NCBI GenBank assembly: GCA_910585865.1
Contig: CAJUGO010000017.1
Coordinates: 1-38,822, forward strand
Origin: an uncultured Ruminococcus sp.
GTDB lineage: Bacteria; Bacillota; Clostridia; Oscillospirales; Acutalibacteraceae
Direction: 5' to 3'
DNA: 38,822 bases
Shown here: piece after piece, positions 1-8,059 of the stretch
Layout of the letters: each line of letters starts with the position of its first letter
Position numbering within the stretch: position 1 is the first letter of the stretch
Made by a program: the position numbers and the translations under genes
Notes under the pieces: model-generated
What the model was told of the DNA's origin: nothing
What the model saw: only the letters and a program-made list of their open reading frames with translations
The model's database searches: none

Positions 1-150
1 ATTGTCATAGGTAATGTTTGTATACAAGCCTGATGTGCGGTCTGCCGCCCAGATACCGAGGTGATATTTCCATTCACATCATATGTATAACTTACAGTAT
101 TTCCTGCTGTATCGGTTCTGGTTGTTACATAGTTTCCTGTGCTGTCATAT
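1..150 (-). pseudogene. RHS/YD-repeat fragment, internally deleted
   Basis: Bases 1-55 are identical to 2192-2246 of the intact RHS gene. Bases 56-150 match 3115-3209 with only a few mismatches. The intervening 868 bases are missing, and 868 is not a multiple of three, so the fusion is out of frame. The piece runs off the left edge of the window. It is a rearranged copy of YD-repeat sequence downstream of the small lipoprotein gene, and no start codon or full reading frame is present. Confidence 0.8.
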
Positions 151-213
151 CCGATAAAACAAATTACTAAATAAAAGGATAAGATAATATAGGTCTGGCA
201 AAATATCCATATT

Positions 214-627
214 TTAATTTATTTTATCTAAATGATATACATTCCCTGTTTCCTCATCAGTTAAAATCAATTGTTTATTTTTAGAATCAAATTCATAATG
301 AAACTGTGCATAAACTTTGTTATCAGATTCATTCCAACCATTGCTTATATCCAAATCTTCTTCCTGAAATTCAATAAATGTAATTATATCACCAAATTCT
401 AATAAGGTAAAAGCTTTATAGATATTTCGATCTATTTCTATCATTTGTACTTCTAACATTGAATGATGATTAGATTTCTCTTTTTTATTAAAATTTTGTG
501 TATACTTTATATATGGGGTTTTACAAATGTAGACTCCGTCATCAATATCACTAGAAACGTTGCATCCAGATAGTAATACTGTAAAAATTATAAGTAAAAC
601 ACATAGCATTATAGAAATTTTTTTCAT
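214..627 (-). CDS. small lipoprotein, candidate RHS immunity protein
   Basis: A 137-residue protein with a lipoprotein signal peptide: MKKIS, a hydrophobic stretch, then the lipobox LLSGC. After lipidation it should sit on the outer face of the membrane. The mature part is polar and beta-rich with no family I recognise. The start at 627 (MKKIS) is preferred over 636 because the signal peptide begins there; an AAAGAGATGAT stretch lies just upstream. It is the first gene downstream of the RHS toxin, the usual place for an immunity gene, and a surface lipoprotein could block a toxin arriving from outside. Function is inferred from position only. Confidence 0.6.
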   Translation of the reverse strand: MKKISIMLCVLLIIFTVLLSGCNVSSDIDDGVYICKTPYIKYTQNFNKKEKSNHHSMLEVQMIEIDRNIYKAFTLLEFGDIITFIEFQEEDLDISNGWNESDNKVYAQFHYEFDSKNKQLILTDEETGNVYHLDKIN

Positions 628-784
628 AAAAATCATCTCTTTCCATTTTGTTTTTTAAGGTTACAAAGATTTTCTGTTAGCTCATTATTTAAAAACAATT
701 ACTTTTAACATGGATTCTAAACTATTCTAGTGCTTTATAAAAATCATATCACCACTAAGTCTTATATTATGCAAAGCGGTTCGT

Positions 785-3700
785 TTATTTGATTCCTGTA
801 ATATGTAATACCCAATAATCTCTACTTCTAATTATTTCATCCACAGACGGCCACATATAAACAGATGTATTTTTATTATAAACATTATAGGCATAATAGG
901 TGCCGCAAAAATATCTCACCATAATATAATGCGCACCGCTGCTATGTGTATAAAACAATATTGTTGCCCTATAATTTCTTATAAGCGAGTCCAAATCACT
1001 TGGAAAATAGTGTTCATCTACATGTTTATATCCAATAAGTCTGAAAAAATCCGCAACAGCATCTGGTAAAACTCCAAATAAACCACTAAATATACAACCC
1101 CACAATTCAAAAAAGGATATAATATTACTTGGCTGTACATACTTATCACCTAGAGCTTTAAGCGCATTATATGTTGCTATCCAAGCACATCCGTTATATT
1201 TTCCACTAAAAAATCCCATTTTTATGAGTGCTGCATTTCCAGAGTTTTGATCTAAAATATAATCATTAAATACAAATTGCTGATTATAAACAAAATTACT
1301 TATCGAGGTTGCAACTGATATGATGACATTTTCAATCCACACTCCCGTAACAATTAATAAAGGAAAGGTTAACAATTTATATGCTAATGTAAGCCAAAAT
1401 GTACCATTTGAATCATGGTGATTTATTGCATTATTACAACAATATGAATATAAATTACTTGATAAAACATTTTCGTAATTTATTAAGTATGTAAAATCAT
1501 CGGCATTTAAAAATCTACCAGTAATAGGGTCATAGTAGCGGGTCTGCAAATAGTACAGACCTGTTTCGTTATCGTACATATAACCGCGATAACGGAACGG
1601 ATTAAGGTTTGCAACATGGAATGTATTACTGCTCGATATTTCCGCACCGCTTCCGTTTGTAACAGAAAGGACTTTTCCCCATGCGTCATATACATAGTTT
1701 GCGGCAACTGTACCGTCCTCTTTTACTACCTTTACTATATCACCCTGCATATTTTTTACATAATAATACATTATATCGTTATTTGAAAATGCAGTTATAC
1801 TGCCCTTTTCATCATAGTAGAAGAACAGAGTTGATCCGCCTATGCATAAGCCTGTAAGATTATTGCTGCTGTCATAATAGTAGTTTGTAATATAGTTTTC
1901 ATTTTCTTTTTGAACACGCATTCCGTCGGCGTTATACCTGAATGCTATATTACCTGAGGAAGAATTAATACAGCTTAAACGTCTTCCGTTTTCCCATGTG
2001 AATCTCATTGAGTCACGGTAGGACAGTGGATTTCCCATTGCATCATATGTTATGGCTGTTCCGTTATACTTAGTCATTTTATCTTTCCACTTTTGGTTTG
2101 AATAAGTATAACTTTTTTCCTGTTTCAATGTATTTGGTGTCCAGCCGTTTGTTGACAGGCTGTATTCCTTTACATTGGTTATATTTCCTGCATTGTCATA
2201 GGTAATGTTTGTATACAAGCCTGATGTGCGGTCTGCCGCCCAGATAAGCTGATTTAATTCATCATAGCTGTACCGCGCCGCAATATTTCCATTCTCTTTT
2301 ACCTGTGTTATATTACCGTTGCCGTCATATGAGTATTCATAATTTACAAGTTCATTGTTTCCGTACTTTTGCGTCAGTTTACTGATAAGATTTGTTGTTG
2401 AGTTACTTTCTTTTCCTTTTGCATACTCATAATTTGTAATGAACACACTTTTGTTCTCGGGTCTGGCTGTGCTAATGGTCTTGGCTCTGCCGAAACCATC
2501 ATTTATTGTCGATACCTTTATTCCGTCATAACTGATAAACTGATTATCATTTTCATCTGTACCTTTTGTGATTGTCCTTAGATGGTTATTTACAGATGTT
2601 TTTTCAACAGTGTTGCCGTCTCTATCCTGACTTACGTAATACAGCAATTCACTCTCTTCGGATTGACTGTATTTACCTGTTAATTCACCGCCGAAATTAT
2701 ACTGGTAATACGTTGTTTCACCGATAGATAAATCCGTTTCCTTAGCTACAAGACCTTTTTTGTTGTAAATATATTCCGCGATTACACCGTTTTCTCCTGT
2801 GATTTTTGTTATTCTGTCATATTCATCATATGCGTATTGTATATAGTCACCGTTGGCATATAATGTTTTTATTAGATTGCCGTTATTTGCGGCATATGTA
2901 TTTGTACTGATTGTTGTATCACTAATTTTTGTTGATAACAGATTGTTGTAAATATCATAGTTAAACCGATATGTAAACCCGTTATGATTTATTGCTGAAA
3001 CATTGCCGTTTGCGGAATAGGTATATGTATTTTGTGCATCACCGCTGCTGACCGTTGTAATATTATTGGAATTATCATATGTATAATTTACTACGTTGTC
3101 TTCGCCATCGGTTACCGAGGTAATATTTCCATTCACATCATATGTATAACTTACAGTATTTCCTGCTGTATCGGTTCTGGTTGTTACATAGTTCCCTGTG
3201 GTGTCATATGTACTGCTTGTCTGCATGTATGTCTGATTTTTATCAACGCTTTCTGACAATACTTCATAATTAATATAGAAATCCTCATTTTTATTTTCAG
3301 TACTCTTTTGCGTTCCTGTATGTGGGGTTTCTTCTGTACTGCTTACAGGGGTTGATGAAATATTTAGGGATGCATTGTATGCAGTCATTGAATTTTTGTT
3401 ATTTCCGTAAACAAAAGCAAATGATACATAACTGATTTCTTCATCTTTATATGGCATAACAGTCATTGAAACACTTTGCTTTAAAGTTGTTGAAGAATTA
3501 AAATCCCGATAGTGTATTTCCGGGGTGCTGTTATTTTTATAATATATATTTAATGCAATACCAAAAGTTCTTGTATTGTTAGAAATCGGTACAGATTTTG
3601 CCTGTGCCTCACCATAAATATTGAAGGTTACCCCGGCTCTGCCTACATTTACATTTTGGTATACATATTTATTGCCGAGTGAAGTTTCTGTTGTATCTGA

Positions 3701-4210
3701 TGTACCGGAATCTTCGGATGTATTATCATCAGGAGTTTCTGCCGGGGTTTCTGTTGCAGTTTCAGACTCATAAGTTTTCTTTACTGTCCTGTTAACAAAA
3801 CCCTGTTCGGTTTTAATTACATTGCCGTAATCATCATATGTTGTTATGCTGTCATTAGGTGCTGTTTCAGTTACTGTTTCATAATATGTTGCGGGCTGGA
3901 TTTCTTCTGCTTCGGGTGCTGTTGTTTCTTCCGACCATATTTCAGCGTTATCATATGCCCCGGCTTGTCCGTTAATAGTAACTGTACCATTTTGATCGGT
4001 AATTGCCTTGTTTTCATTTGTCAGCCAGTATTCATTGCTTTCAAAACAGCTGTTGTGCAATGCATTAAAATCATTGGCACAATTTCCTTCTTCAAGCTGC
4101 AGACAGTCAAACCACGCTGTGCCCGAAGCATAGCGAAGATTGCAGTATATTCTTATTCTGCTCGTATTATCGGGAACTTTAACGGATACACTTATCCTCT
4201 GCCAGTCCAA
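785..4210 (-). CDS. RHS/YD-repeat protein with C39/papain-like cysteine-protease tip, 5'-truncated
   Basis: The 1141 codons encode, in order, a carbohydrate-binding-like beta domain (about 1-95), a Thr/Glu-rich linker, a second beta domain (about 175-300), many YD repeats (about 330-860), and the RHS core signature near 870-905 (FRYRGYMYD, GLYYLQTRYYDP, GRFLNADD). A variable tip follows. The tip has a hydrophobic stretch and then a cysteine-protease-like triad: GCAWIATYNAL with Cys near 1007, HYIMVRY with His near 1091, and YNVYN with a candidate Asn near 1104. In RHS proteins the core forms a shell around a C-terminal toxin. The apparent TTG start at 4210 is not a true one, because the frame stays open up to 4396, where it meets the stop of the upstream gene. 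Signal peptide and N terminus are therefore missing, and expression is doubtful. Confidence 0.75.
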   Translation of the reverse strand: MDWQRISVSVKVPDNTSRIRIYCNLRYASGTAWFDCLQLEEGNCANDFNALHNSCFESNEYWLTNENKAITDQNGTVTINGQAGAYDNAEIWSEETTAPEAEEIQPATYYETVTETAPNDSITTYDDYGNVIKTEQGFVNRTVKKTYESETATETPAETPDDNTSEDSGTSDTTETSLGNKYVYQNVNVGRAGVTFNIYGEAQAKSVPISNNTRTFGIALNIYYKNNSTPEIHYRDFNSSTTLKQSVSMTVMPYKDEEISYVSFAFVYGNNKNSMTAYNASLNISSTPVSSTEETPHTGTQKSTENKNEDFYINYEVLSESVDKNQTYMQTSSTYDTTGNYVTTRTDTAGNTVSYTYDVNGNITSVTDGEDNVVNYTYDNSNNITTVSSGDAQNTYTYSANGNVSAINHNGFTYRFNYDIYNNLLSTKISDTTISTNTYAANNGNLIKTLYANGDYIQYAYDEYDRITKITGENGVIAEYIYNKKGLVAKETDLSIGETTYYQYNFGGELTGKYSQSEESELLYYVSQDRDGNTVEKTSVNNHLRTITKGTDENDNQFISYDGIKVSTINDGFGRAKTISTARPENKSVFITNYEYAKGKESNSTTNLISKLTQKYGNNELVNYEYSYDGNGNITQVKENGNIAARYSYDELNQLIWAADRTSGLYTNITYDNAGNITNVKEYSLSTNGWTPNTLKQEKSYTYSNQKWKDKMTKYNGTAITYDAMGNPLSYRDSMRFTWENGRRLSCINSSSGNIAFRYNADGMRVQKENENYITNYYYDSSNNLTGLCIGGSTLFFYYDEKGSITAFSNNDIMYYYVKNMQGDIVKVVKEDGTVAANYVYDAWGKVLSVTNGSGAEISSSNTFHVANLNPFRYRGYMYDNETGLYYLQTRYYDPITGRFLNADDFTYLINYENVLSSNLYSYCCNNAINHHDSNGTFWLTLAYKLLTFPLLIVTGVWIENVIISVATSISNFVYNQQFVFNDYILDQNSGNAALIKMGFFSGKYNGCAWIATYNALKALGDKYVQPSNIISFFELWGCIFSGLFGVLPDAVADFFRLIGYKHVDEHYFPSDLDSLIRNYRATILFYTHSSGAHYIMVRYFCGTYYAYNVYNKNTSVYMWPSVDEIIRSRDYWVLHITGIK

Positions 4211-4396
4211 AGTACCTGTAAGTCCTATACTGTTTACATCCTTTATTGATGCTCCGCTTGAATCATAGCATTTGATTTTAAGGCTTGCTCCAATTGCTCC
4301 TCCGCTGTATATTTGAGTAATGTTTTTAGTCTTTACATATGCGGAGAATGTGATGTCCTTGCCTGCGCTGTCATATAAAGCATAAATTTGATATGA
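4211..4396 (-). pseudogene. in-frame 5' remnant of the RHS protein
   Basis: These 62 codons are open and in frame with the RHS coding sequence. They read as beta-sandwich sequence (for example SAYVKTKNITQIYSGG) continuous with the carbohydrate-binding-like domain. They begin directly after the TAA of the upstream propeller gene. The RHS N terminus has therefore been replaced at this exact point rather than simply starting at 4210. There is no ribosome site or signal peptide here. Confidence 0.7.
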
Positions 4397-5554
4397 TTAT
4401 CCAAAAACTTTTTCAAGCGTTTTTCCATCTTGTGTTATTCTGTAAAGACAAAAATATGCGTTATCCGTAAAATACAAGTATTTAGGATCTACAATATACA
4501 AACCGTTTATATCCATATCCTTATCAAATATTTTTGCAACTTCATCGGTTACTGTATCAACTGAATATATGCCCTTGTCTTTTCCGTTTTCAACACAAAT
4601 AAAGACCTTATCTTCATAACTGTTGATAATCGTACTACCGTTGGATTTAAATATTAAATTTGAGGTTTTATTTTTTAGGTCAGCAGAGTAAATATATTCG
4701 TTACTCTCTCCCGAATATTCATTAAATTGATCGGTTGCCACACCGTATATCTTATCATTTACTACAGATGAGCAACTAAAGCGTTCAATACCTCCGCTAT
4801 GCTCACTACCCTCGAAACAAATCATTTTGTCAATTATTTCTCTGTTATCTGGATCGTATTTGCAAACATATTGCTTTATATCAGAATTTTCATTGTCACT
4901 TAATTTTTGCACTGCAATAAAATAAATATATTTATCATAAAACTGAGGTTCTGAAATATAATCAAATTCAAGGTCTTTTACTGACAATATTAATTCTGTA
5001 TAATTTCCCATTTGCCTGTAAAGATTGTATGTACTGTAGAAATTATCGCTGTAATCACAAAACTCAGAATAACAGCAATAGACTTGTTTTTTCACAACAA
5101 ATAATTCTTTTGGATTTTCAGCATCAGATTCAGATATTTTTAAATATTCCTCATAACGGTTGTTCTCTAAATTATAGTATTCAATTATATTATTCTCTAT
5201 TAATGGAGAAAAAAGATTTTTATCAGAAGCACAATCTAAATCAATATAGTTTCCGGACAAAGAAGGCCCTTCCCAATAAATACGCTTAGTGTAGTCAGCT
5301 GTAATTTCGTATGTACCATATTTAAAAAAATCGTTTGAAGCATTGTAATACAATTTATCTCCTACTCTTGTTAATCTTGGCATTATATTTGAATAGGTAT
5401 TAAGATAGCTGTTATTATATGAACCACTCTCGATTTTTGCATTATGGTGAGGTACATTTATAAGTGAAAAATATGCTATACACAAGGCAGCTATTAAGAA
5501 AAATGCAGATAAAAGAGTAATTGTTATAATTCTAAAAGATTTTTTACTTTTCAT
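4397..5554 (-). CDS. membrane-anchored propeller-like protein (DUF5050-type)
   Basis: A 385-residue protein with a short basic N terminus, one membrane helix (about 8-30), then an extracytoplasmic domain built of repeated short strands such as YFTDNAYFCLYRI and YIYSADLKN. This is typical of DUF5050/YncE-like beta-propellers. The start at 5554 (MKSKKS) is set by an AGGAGG site nine bases upstream. It is a paralog of the protein at 8060-9193: both have an N(I/S)-x-L-Y-Y-N segment after the helix and end in EKVFG. A third, truncated copy lies at 5763-5987. The gene abuts RHS sequence at its stop codon. The job is unknown; accumulation beside RHS debris suggests an accessory or immunity-type role. 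Confidence 0.65.
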   Translation of the reverse strand: MKSKKSFRIITITLLSAFFLIAALCIAYFSLINVPHHNAKIESGSYNNSYLNTYSNIMPRLTRVGDKLYYNASNDFFKYGTYEITADYTKRIYWEGPSLSGNYIDLDCASDKNLFSPLIENNIIEYYNLENNRYEEYLKISESDAENPKELFVVKKQVYCCYSEFCDYSDNFYSTYNLYRQMGNYTELILSVKDLEFDYISEPQFYDKYIYFIAVQKLSDNENSDIKQYVCKYDPDNREIIDKMICFEGSEHSGGIERFSCSSVVNDKIYGVATDQFNEYSGESNEYIYSADLKNKTSNLIFKSNGSTIINSYEDKVFICVENGKDKGIYSVDTVTDEVAKIFDKDMDINGLYIVDPKYLYFTDNAYFCLYRITQDGKTLEKVFG

Positions 5555-5659
5555 TTTATTAATCCTCCTACACATAATTAATTACTAATATTATAGTGTT
5601 GCCCATTTTCCAAATTTTTTAAATTCTTTTATAACCCTGTTTGTGTATCACAATAAACA

Positions 5660-5762
5660 TCAGCTTTGTAGGTAATAAAGACCTGTTCCAGTGTCGTAAA
5701 CATAGCAATGGGTTTAACTCACGTAGTGCAGGTTTTCCGCTTTCAGCCGTTATTGGCAGTTC
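5660..5762 (-). pseudogene. RHS core fragment
   Basis: The minus strand reads ITAESGKPALRELNPL and, after a frame break that removes about RYRG, YVYDTGTGLYYLQS followed by a stop. This is the conserved core just before the variable tip of an RHS protein, but not a copy of the 785-4210 gene, whose wording differs there. It follows immediately, in frame, after the TAA of the propeller fragment at 5763-5987, repeating the arrangement at 4396/4397. Confidence 0.75.
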
Positions 5763-5987
5763 TTAATATTTTTTATTCAAAATATGATAAAAAGAAAATC
5801 TCGTATTATCATCAAAAGCTGAAGGCTTTGGCTTTGAATAAATTATTTTTGGTTGTCCTGATTTATATTCATAGACTTCCGTATCTAAGTTTTCAATAAA
5901 TGTATAAAAATAGAGACTATTATCCAGTTTTAAAATATTTGCTCCTATATTTGCAGAAATATTATTTTTATAAAATGTTTCAAACAT
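5763..5987 (-). pseudogene. truncated propeller-like paralog
   Basis: A 74-codon frame. The segment NIGANILKLDNSLYFYTF matches the region after the membrane helix in the two full-length paralogs (for example NIGSDLIQIDNKLYYNYV in the 8060-9193 protein). The membrane helix and nearly all of the propeller are missing. There is no convincing ribosome site. I read it as an internal scrap of a third copy, joined directly to an RHS core fragment. Confidence 0.6.
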
Positions 5988-6050
5988 TTTTTGAAATATC
6001 TTTTTTCATCATTAGAAATTAAACGAAACCTTTAAAAATTTCAATTTAAC

Positions 6051-6533
6051 TTATATAACCAAATACATAGTAAGATGTTTGACAAGTACATGAATATTGC
6101 CAACACAAATAAGAAATGTATAGGGTGCATTTATTATCGATGCAAGAATAGATATTATAAGTTTTTGCTTTGGTTCCATATCATAATAATCATTTCTGAA
6201 CGCAAAAATAAATGTCAGCAAAAAGTTGCAAATAACACCAAATATAATTCCAACTATGCAAATTTGTACATTGTTATGCAGAGATGAATTTAAAGCTGTA
6301 GATACAGGGTAAAAACCGTCGTAAACTATTATGCACGTCATAACCATTGCAAGAAAACCGGTTATTTCCGCAAATACAGAACACCAAAGCATTTTCTTTC
6401 GATAATCAAATTCAACTAATGTAGTTTTAGAATGAACTTTGTAAATCAATTGTATGAAAAGTAAATTTTTCAGGCAAGAAATAATAAATATAATAATTCC
6501 TATCATGTACGGTCCTATAAAACCCGAAATCAT
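6051..6533 (-). CDS. four-helix membrane protein, unknown function
   Basis: A 160-residue integral membrane protein with about four hydrophobic helices (near 10-30, 48-70, 88-115 and 125-150). It is a paralog of the 159-residue protein at 6736-7215: both share IIIFI-x-SC-x-KN-x-L near the start and an H-x-K motif after the first helix. The ATG at 6533 has a GGGAGG site seven bases upstream. That site lies inside RHS-type sequence, so the gene appears to have been joined to the end of an older RHS reading frame. No family recognised. A membrane protein in this context could be an immunity protein, but this is inference. Confidence 0.6.
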   Translation of the reverse strand: MISGFIGPYMIGIIIFIISCLKNLLFIQLIYKVHSKTTLVEFDYRKKMLWCSVFAEITGFLAMVMTCIIVYDGFYPVSTALNSSLHNNVQICIVGIIFGVICNFLLTFIFAFRNDYYDMEPKQKLIISILASIINAPYTFLICVGNIHVLVKHLTMYLVI

Positions 6534-6692
6534 ATAATTGCCTCCCGTTAAATTTCCGTTGTCGTACCATTCTTTATATAGCTTTGTTAAGTCAAAGGTC
6601 AGATAATGATAATCGTGGATATAATGAGTATGATATAAAATATGTATAATGTAGTTTTATACAAGCCTGATGTGCAGTTTGCCGCCCAGATA
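6534..6692 (-). pseudogene. composite RHS debris (DNRLRE-like plus YD-repeat scrap)
   Basis: Read on the minus strand, 6534-6655 is open and gives a DNRLRE-like sequence, LTFDLTKLYKEWYDNG...NY, like the fold found near the N terminus of many wall-associated RHS proteins. Directly before it, 6658-6692 repeats 35 bases of YD-repeat sequence at 2212-2246 with two mismatches. Two unrelated parts of an RHS gene are therefore fused here. The DNRLRE frame runs straight into the start of the membrane protein at 6533. Confidence 0.65.
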
Positions 6693-6735
6693 CTAGTTAA
6701 TCAATTTTAGTTTAAAAAAGTTTCTGTGTGATATC

Positions 6736-7215
6736 TTAAATAAAAAAATAAAATTTTTCAGTTATACTATTTATATCCAGCAAATATAAATAAGGAGAAT
6801 TTAATACTGCAAAAATAATAGAGAGCATGATTTTGTTCTTTGGGGAAATACCAATCAATTTTCGAAATACAATAAAATAATCAAAAAGAAATATACAGAG
6901 CATTCCAATTAATACACCGATACATTTGTAATACATCGGTGAACCAGCAATAGTCACAAAAATATTAAAGAAAAGTGTAGTAAAATCAATAACATAAAGG
7001 TCAGAACCCAAATTTATTAAATATACGATTATAAAGGCTATAATATCGGATAAACAAGCAAAAAAAACAAGCTTTGATTTATTCTTGAATTTAATTTTTT
7101 TAATTTTCTTGTGTATTGCAAATACTGAACTGCATAATAGTATATTTTTAGCGCACGATAGAATAAAAATAATTATTCCGTTAATTAAAATACATTTAAA
7201 ACATTCTTCAAGCAT
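6736..7215 (-). CDS. four-helix membrane protein, paralog of 6051-6533
   Basis: A 159-residue membrane protein with four or more hydrophobic helices and a basic segment KKIKKIKFKNKSK after the first helix. It shares the N-terminal pattern IIIFILSCAKN and the general layout of the 160-residue protein downstream. The ATG at 7215 has an AAAGG site eight bases upstream. Function unknown. The two paralogs are separated by RHS debris, as expected if each once belonged to a separate RHS cassette. Confidence 0.6.
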   Translation of the reverse strand: MLEECFKCILINGIIIFILSCAKNILLCSSVFAIHKKIKKIKFKNKSKLVFFACLSDIIAFIIVYLINLGSDLYVIDFTTLFFNIFVTIAGSPMYYKCIGVLIGMLCIFLFDYFIVFRKLIGISPKNKIMLSIIFAVLNSPYLYLLDINSITEKFYFFI

Positions 7216-7546
7216 AATAAAAACCTTTCTCTAATAACAAAACTGTTTATTTTTACTCTAAAATGAAGTACTTTCTCCATGGGATAAAGCGTGTGTAAAT
7301 TTATTAGAAATGGAAGAACCGTATTCGGGAATTGCAGCCCTTTACTGAATAATCTGTTTTAATCTTTCGTCAGGGTTGCTGAAAAAACCTGTACAGGTAG
7401 TATTAGTCCTGCTGGTAAGGTAAGTGCTACTAATATTGCGTCTCTTGTTACTTGTTTTTTCTGCTCATATTTTTCTCTCATCTGTAGATTAATTAATTGT
7501 TTTGACATAGGACGGTTCTGTGCAACAACAGAACCGTCCATAGTTT
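7216..7546 (-). other. gene-poor gap with possible gene remnants
   Basis: About 330 bases with no convincing complete gene. A weak 67-codon frame (7359-7562) overlaps the end of the next gene and has no good ribosome site. The minus strand around 7265-7345 can be read as a protein-like tail (PEYGSSISNKFTHALSHG then a stop), which suggests a decayed small gene, but I cannot place it in a family. The hairpin at 7510-7539 lies inside. Confidence 0.35.
7510..7539. repeat. 12-bp perfect inverted repeat
   Basis: GGACGGTTCTGT and its complement flank a 6-base loop (GCAACA), just past the stop of the gene at 7547-8044. On the minus strand no T-run follows, so it is a poor intrinsic terminator for that gene. 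It could still protect the 3' end of the transcript. On the plus strand a TTTTT lies four bases downstream. Confidence 0.6.
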
Positions 7547-7764
7547 TTAATGTCCATACCAATCAAATGATTCATAATCCGGATAAAGTATTTTAAATTG
7601 ACTTTCGCTGTATTCCTTGAGTTCACACTCAGGGTACTGGGTTTCACCGTCTTCATTAAGAGGAGGCACTTCATATCCATTAATATCAAGGGAATAATAT
7701 TTTTTATCCATCAGTATGAATAAATTATTATCATACCATCCAACTTTTTCAAATGTTCCGGATA
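7543..7764 (-). repeat. 222-bp near-identical direct repeat, copy 1
   Basis: This stretch matches 9483-9704 at a constant offset of 1940 bases with few substitutions. It spans the stop codon and the C-terminal half of the gene at 7547-8044. The N-terminal halves of the two genes are unrelated apart from the signal peptide, so the similarity ends abruptly inside the coding region. Confidence 0.8.
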
Positions 7765-8044
7765 ATATTTCTTTTGTGCTGCTCCACCAATTATCTCCAT
7801 TTTCAGTAGCCAAATTTAAGGAATCGCAGTTATCTGAATTGCAAAGAAGTACAACAACCTTTTTTGAATATTCATATGATGTGTAATCTATAGCGCTGAA
7901 TATTTTTAAGTCTTCTTCTGGAACTTCACTCTCTCTTATTCCTTTTATAGATGTACTTAATAAGTCACATCCGCTAAAACAAACTACTATAGTAATTAAT
8001 AATATAAAAATACAAATAAATTTATTCAAACACTTATTTTCCAT
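7547..8044 (-). CDS. small secreted lipoprotein, shared C-terminal domain
   Basis: A 165-residue protein with a lipoprotein-type signal (hydrophobic stretch then CFSGC). The middle part is specific to this copy. The C-terminal 75 residues (GTFEKVGWYDNN, YYSLDI, KILYPDYESFDWYGH) are almost the same as those of 9487-10005, because the two genes share a 222-base repeat. The ATG at 8044 has a weak TAGG site. No family recognised. The pattern of a divergent front and a fixed back fits an immunity-type protein that has swapped its variable half, which is inference. Confidence 0.55.
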   Translation of the reverse strand: MENKCLNKFICIFILLITIVVCFSGCDLLSTSIKGIRESEVPEEDLKIFSAIDYTSYEYSKKVVVLLCNSDNCDSLNLATENGDNWWSSTKEILSGTFEKVGWYDNNLFILMDKKYYSLDINGYEVPPLNEDGETQYPECELKEYSESQFKILYPDYESFDWYGH

Positions 8045-8059
8045 TTTAACCTACAACTT

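Noticed and set aside
3032..3256. Plus-strand frame opposite the RHS gene
   Set aside because: A shadow of the YD-repeat coding strand with no ribosome site.
2000..3300. Repeated short motifs that could be taken for a tandem DNA repeat or CRISPR
   Set aside because: They are YD repeats of the RHS coding sequence: variable in DNA, in frame and without spacers.
7359..7562. 67-codon minus-strand frame
   Set aside because: It overlaps the end of the gene at 7547-8044 and crosses the 12-bp hairpin. The start has no support and the product has no known match.
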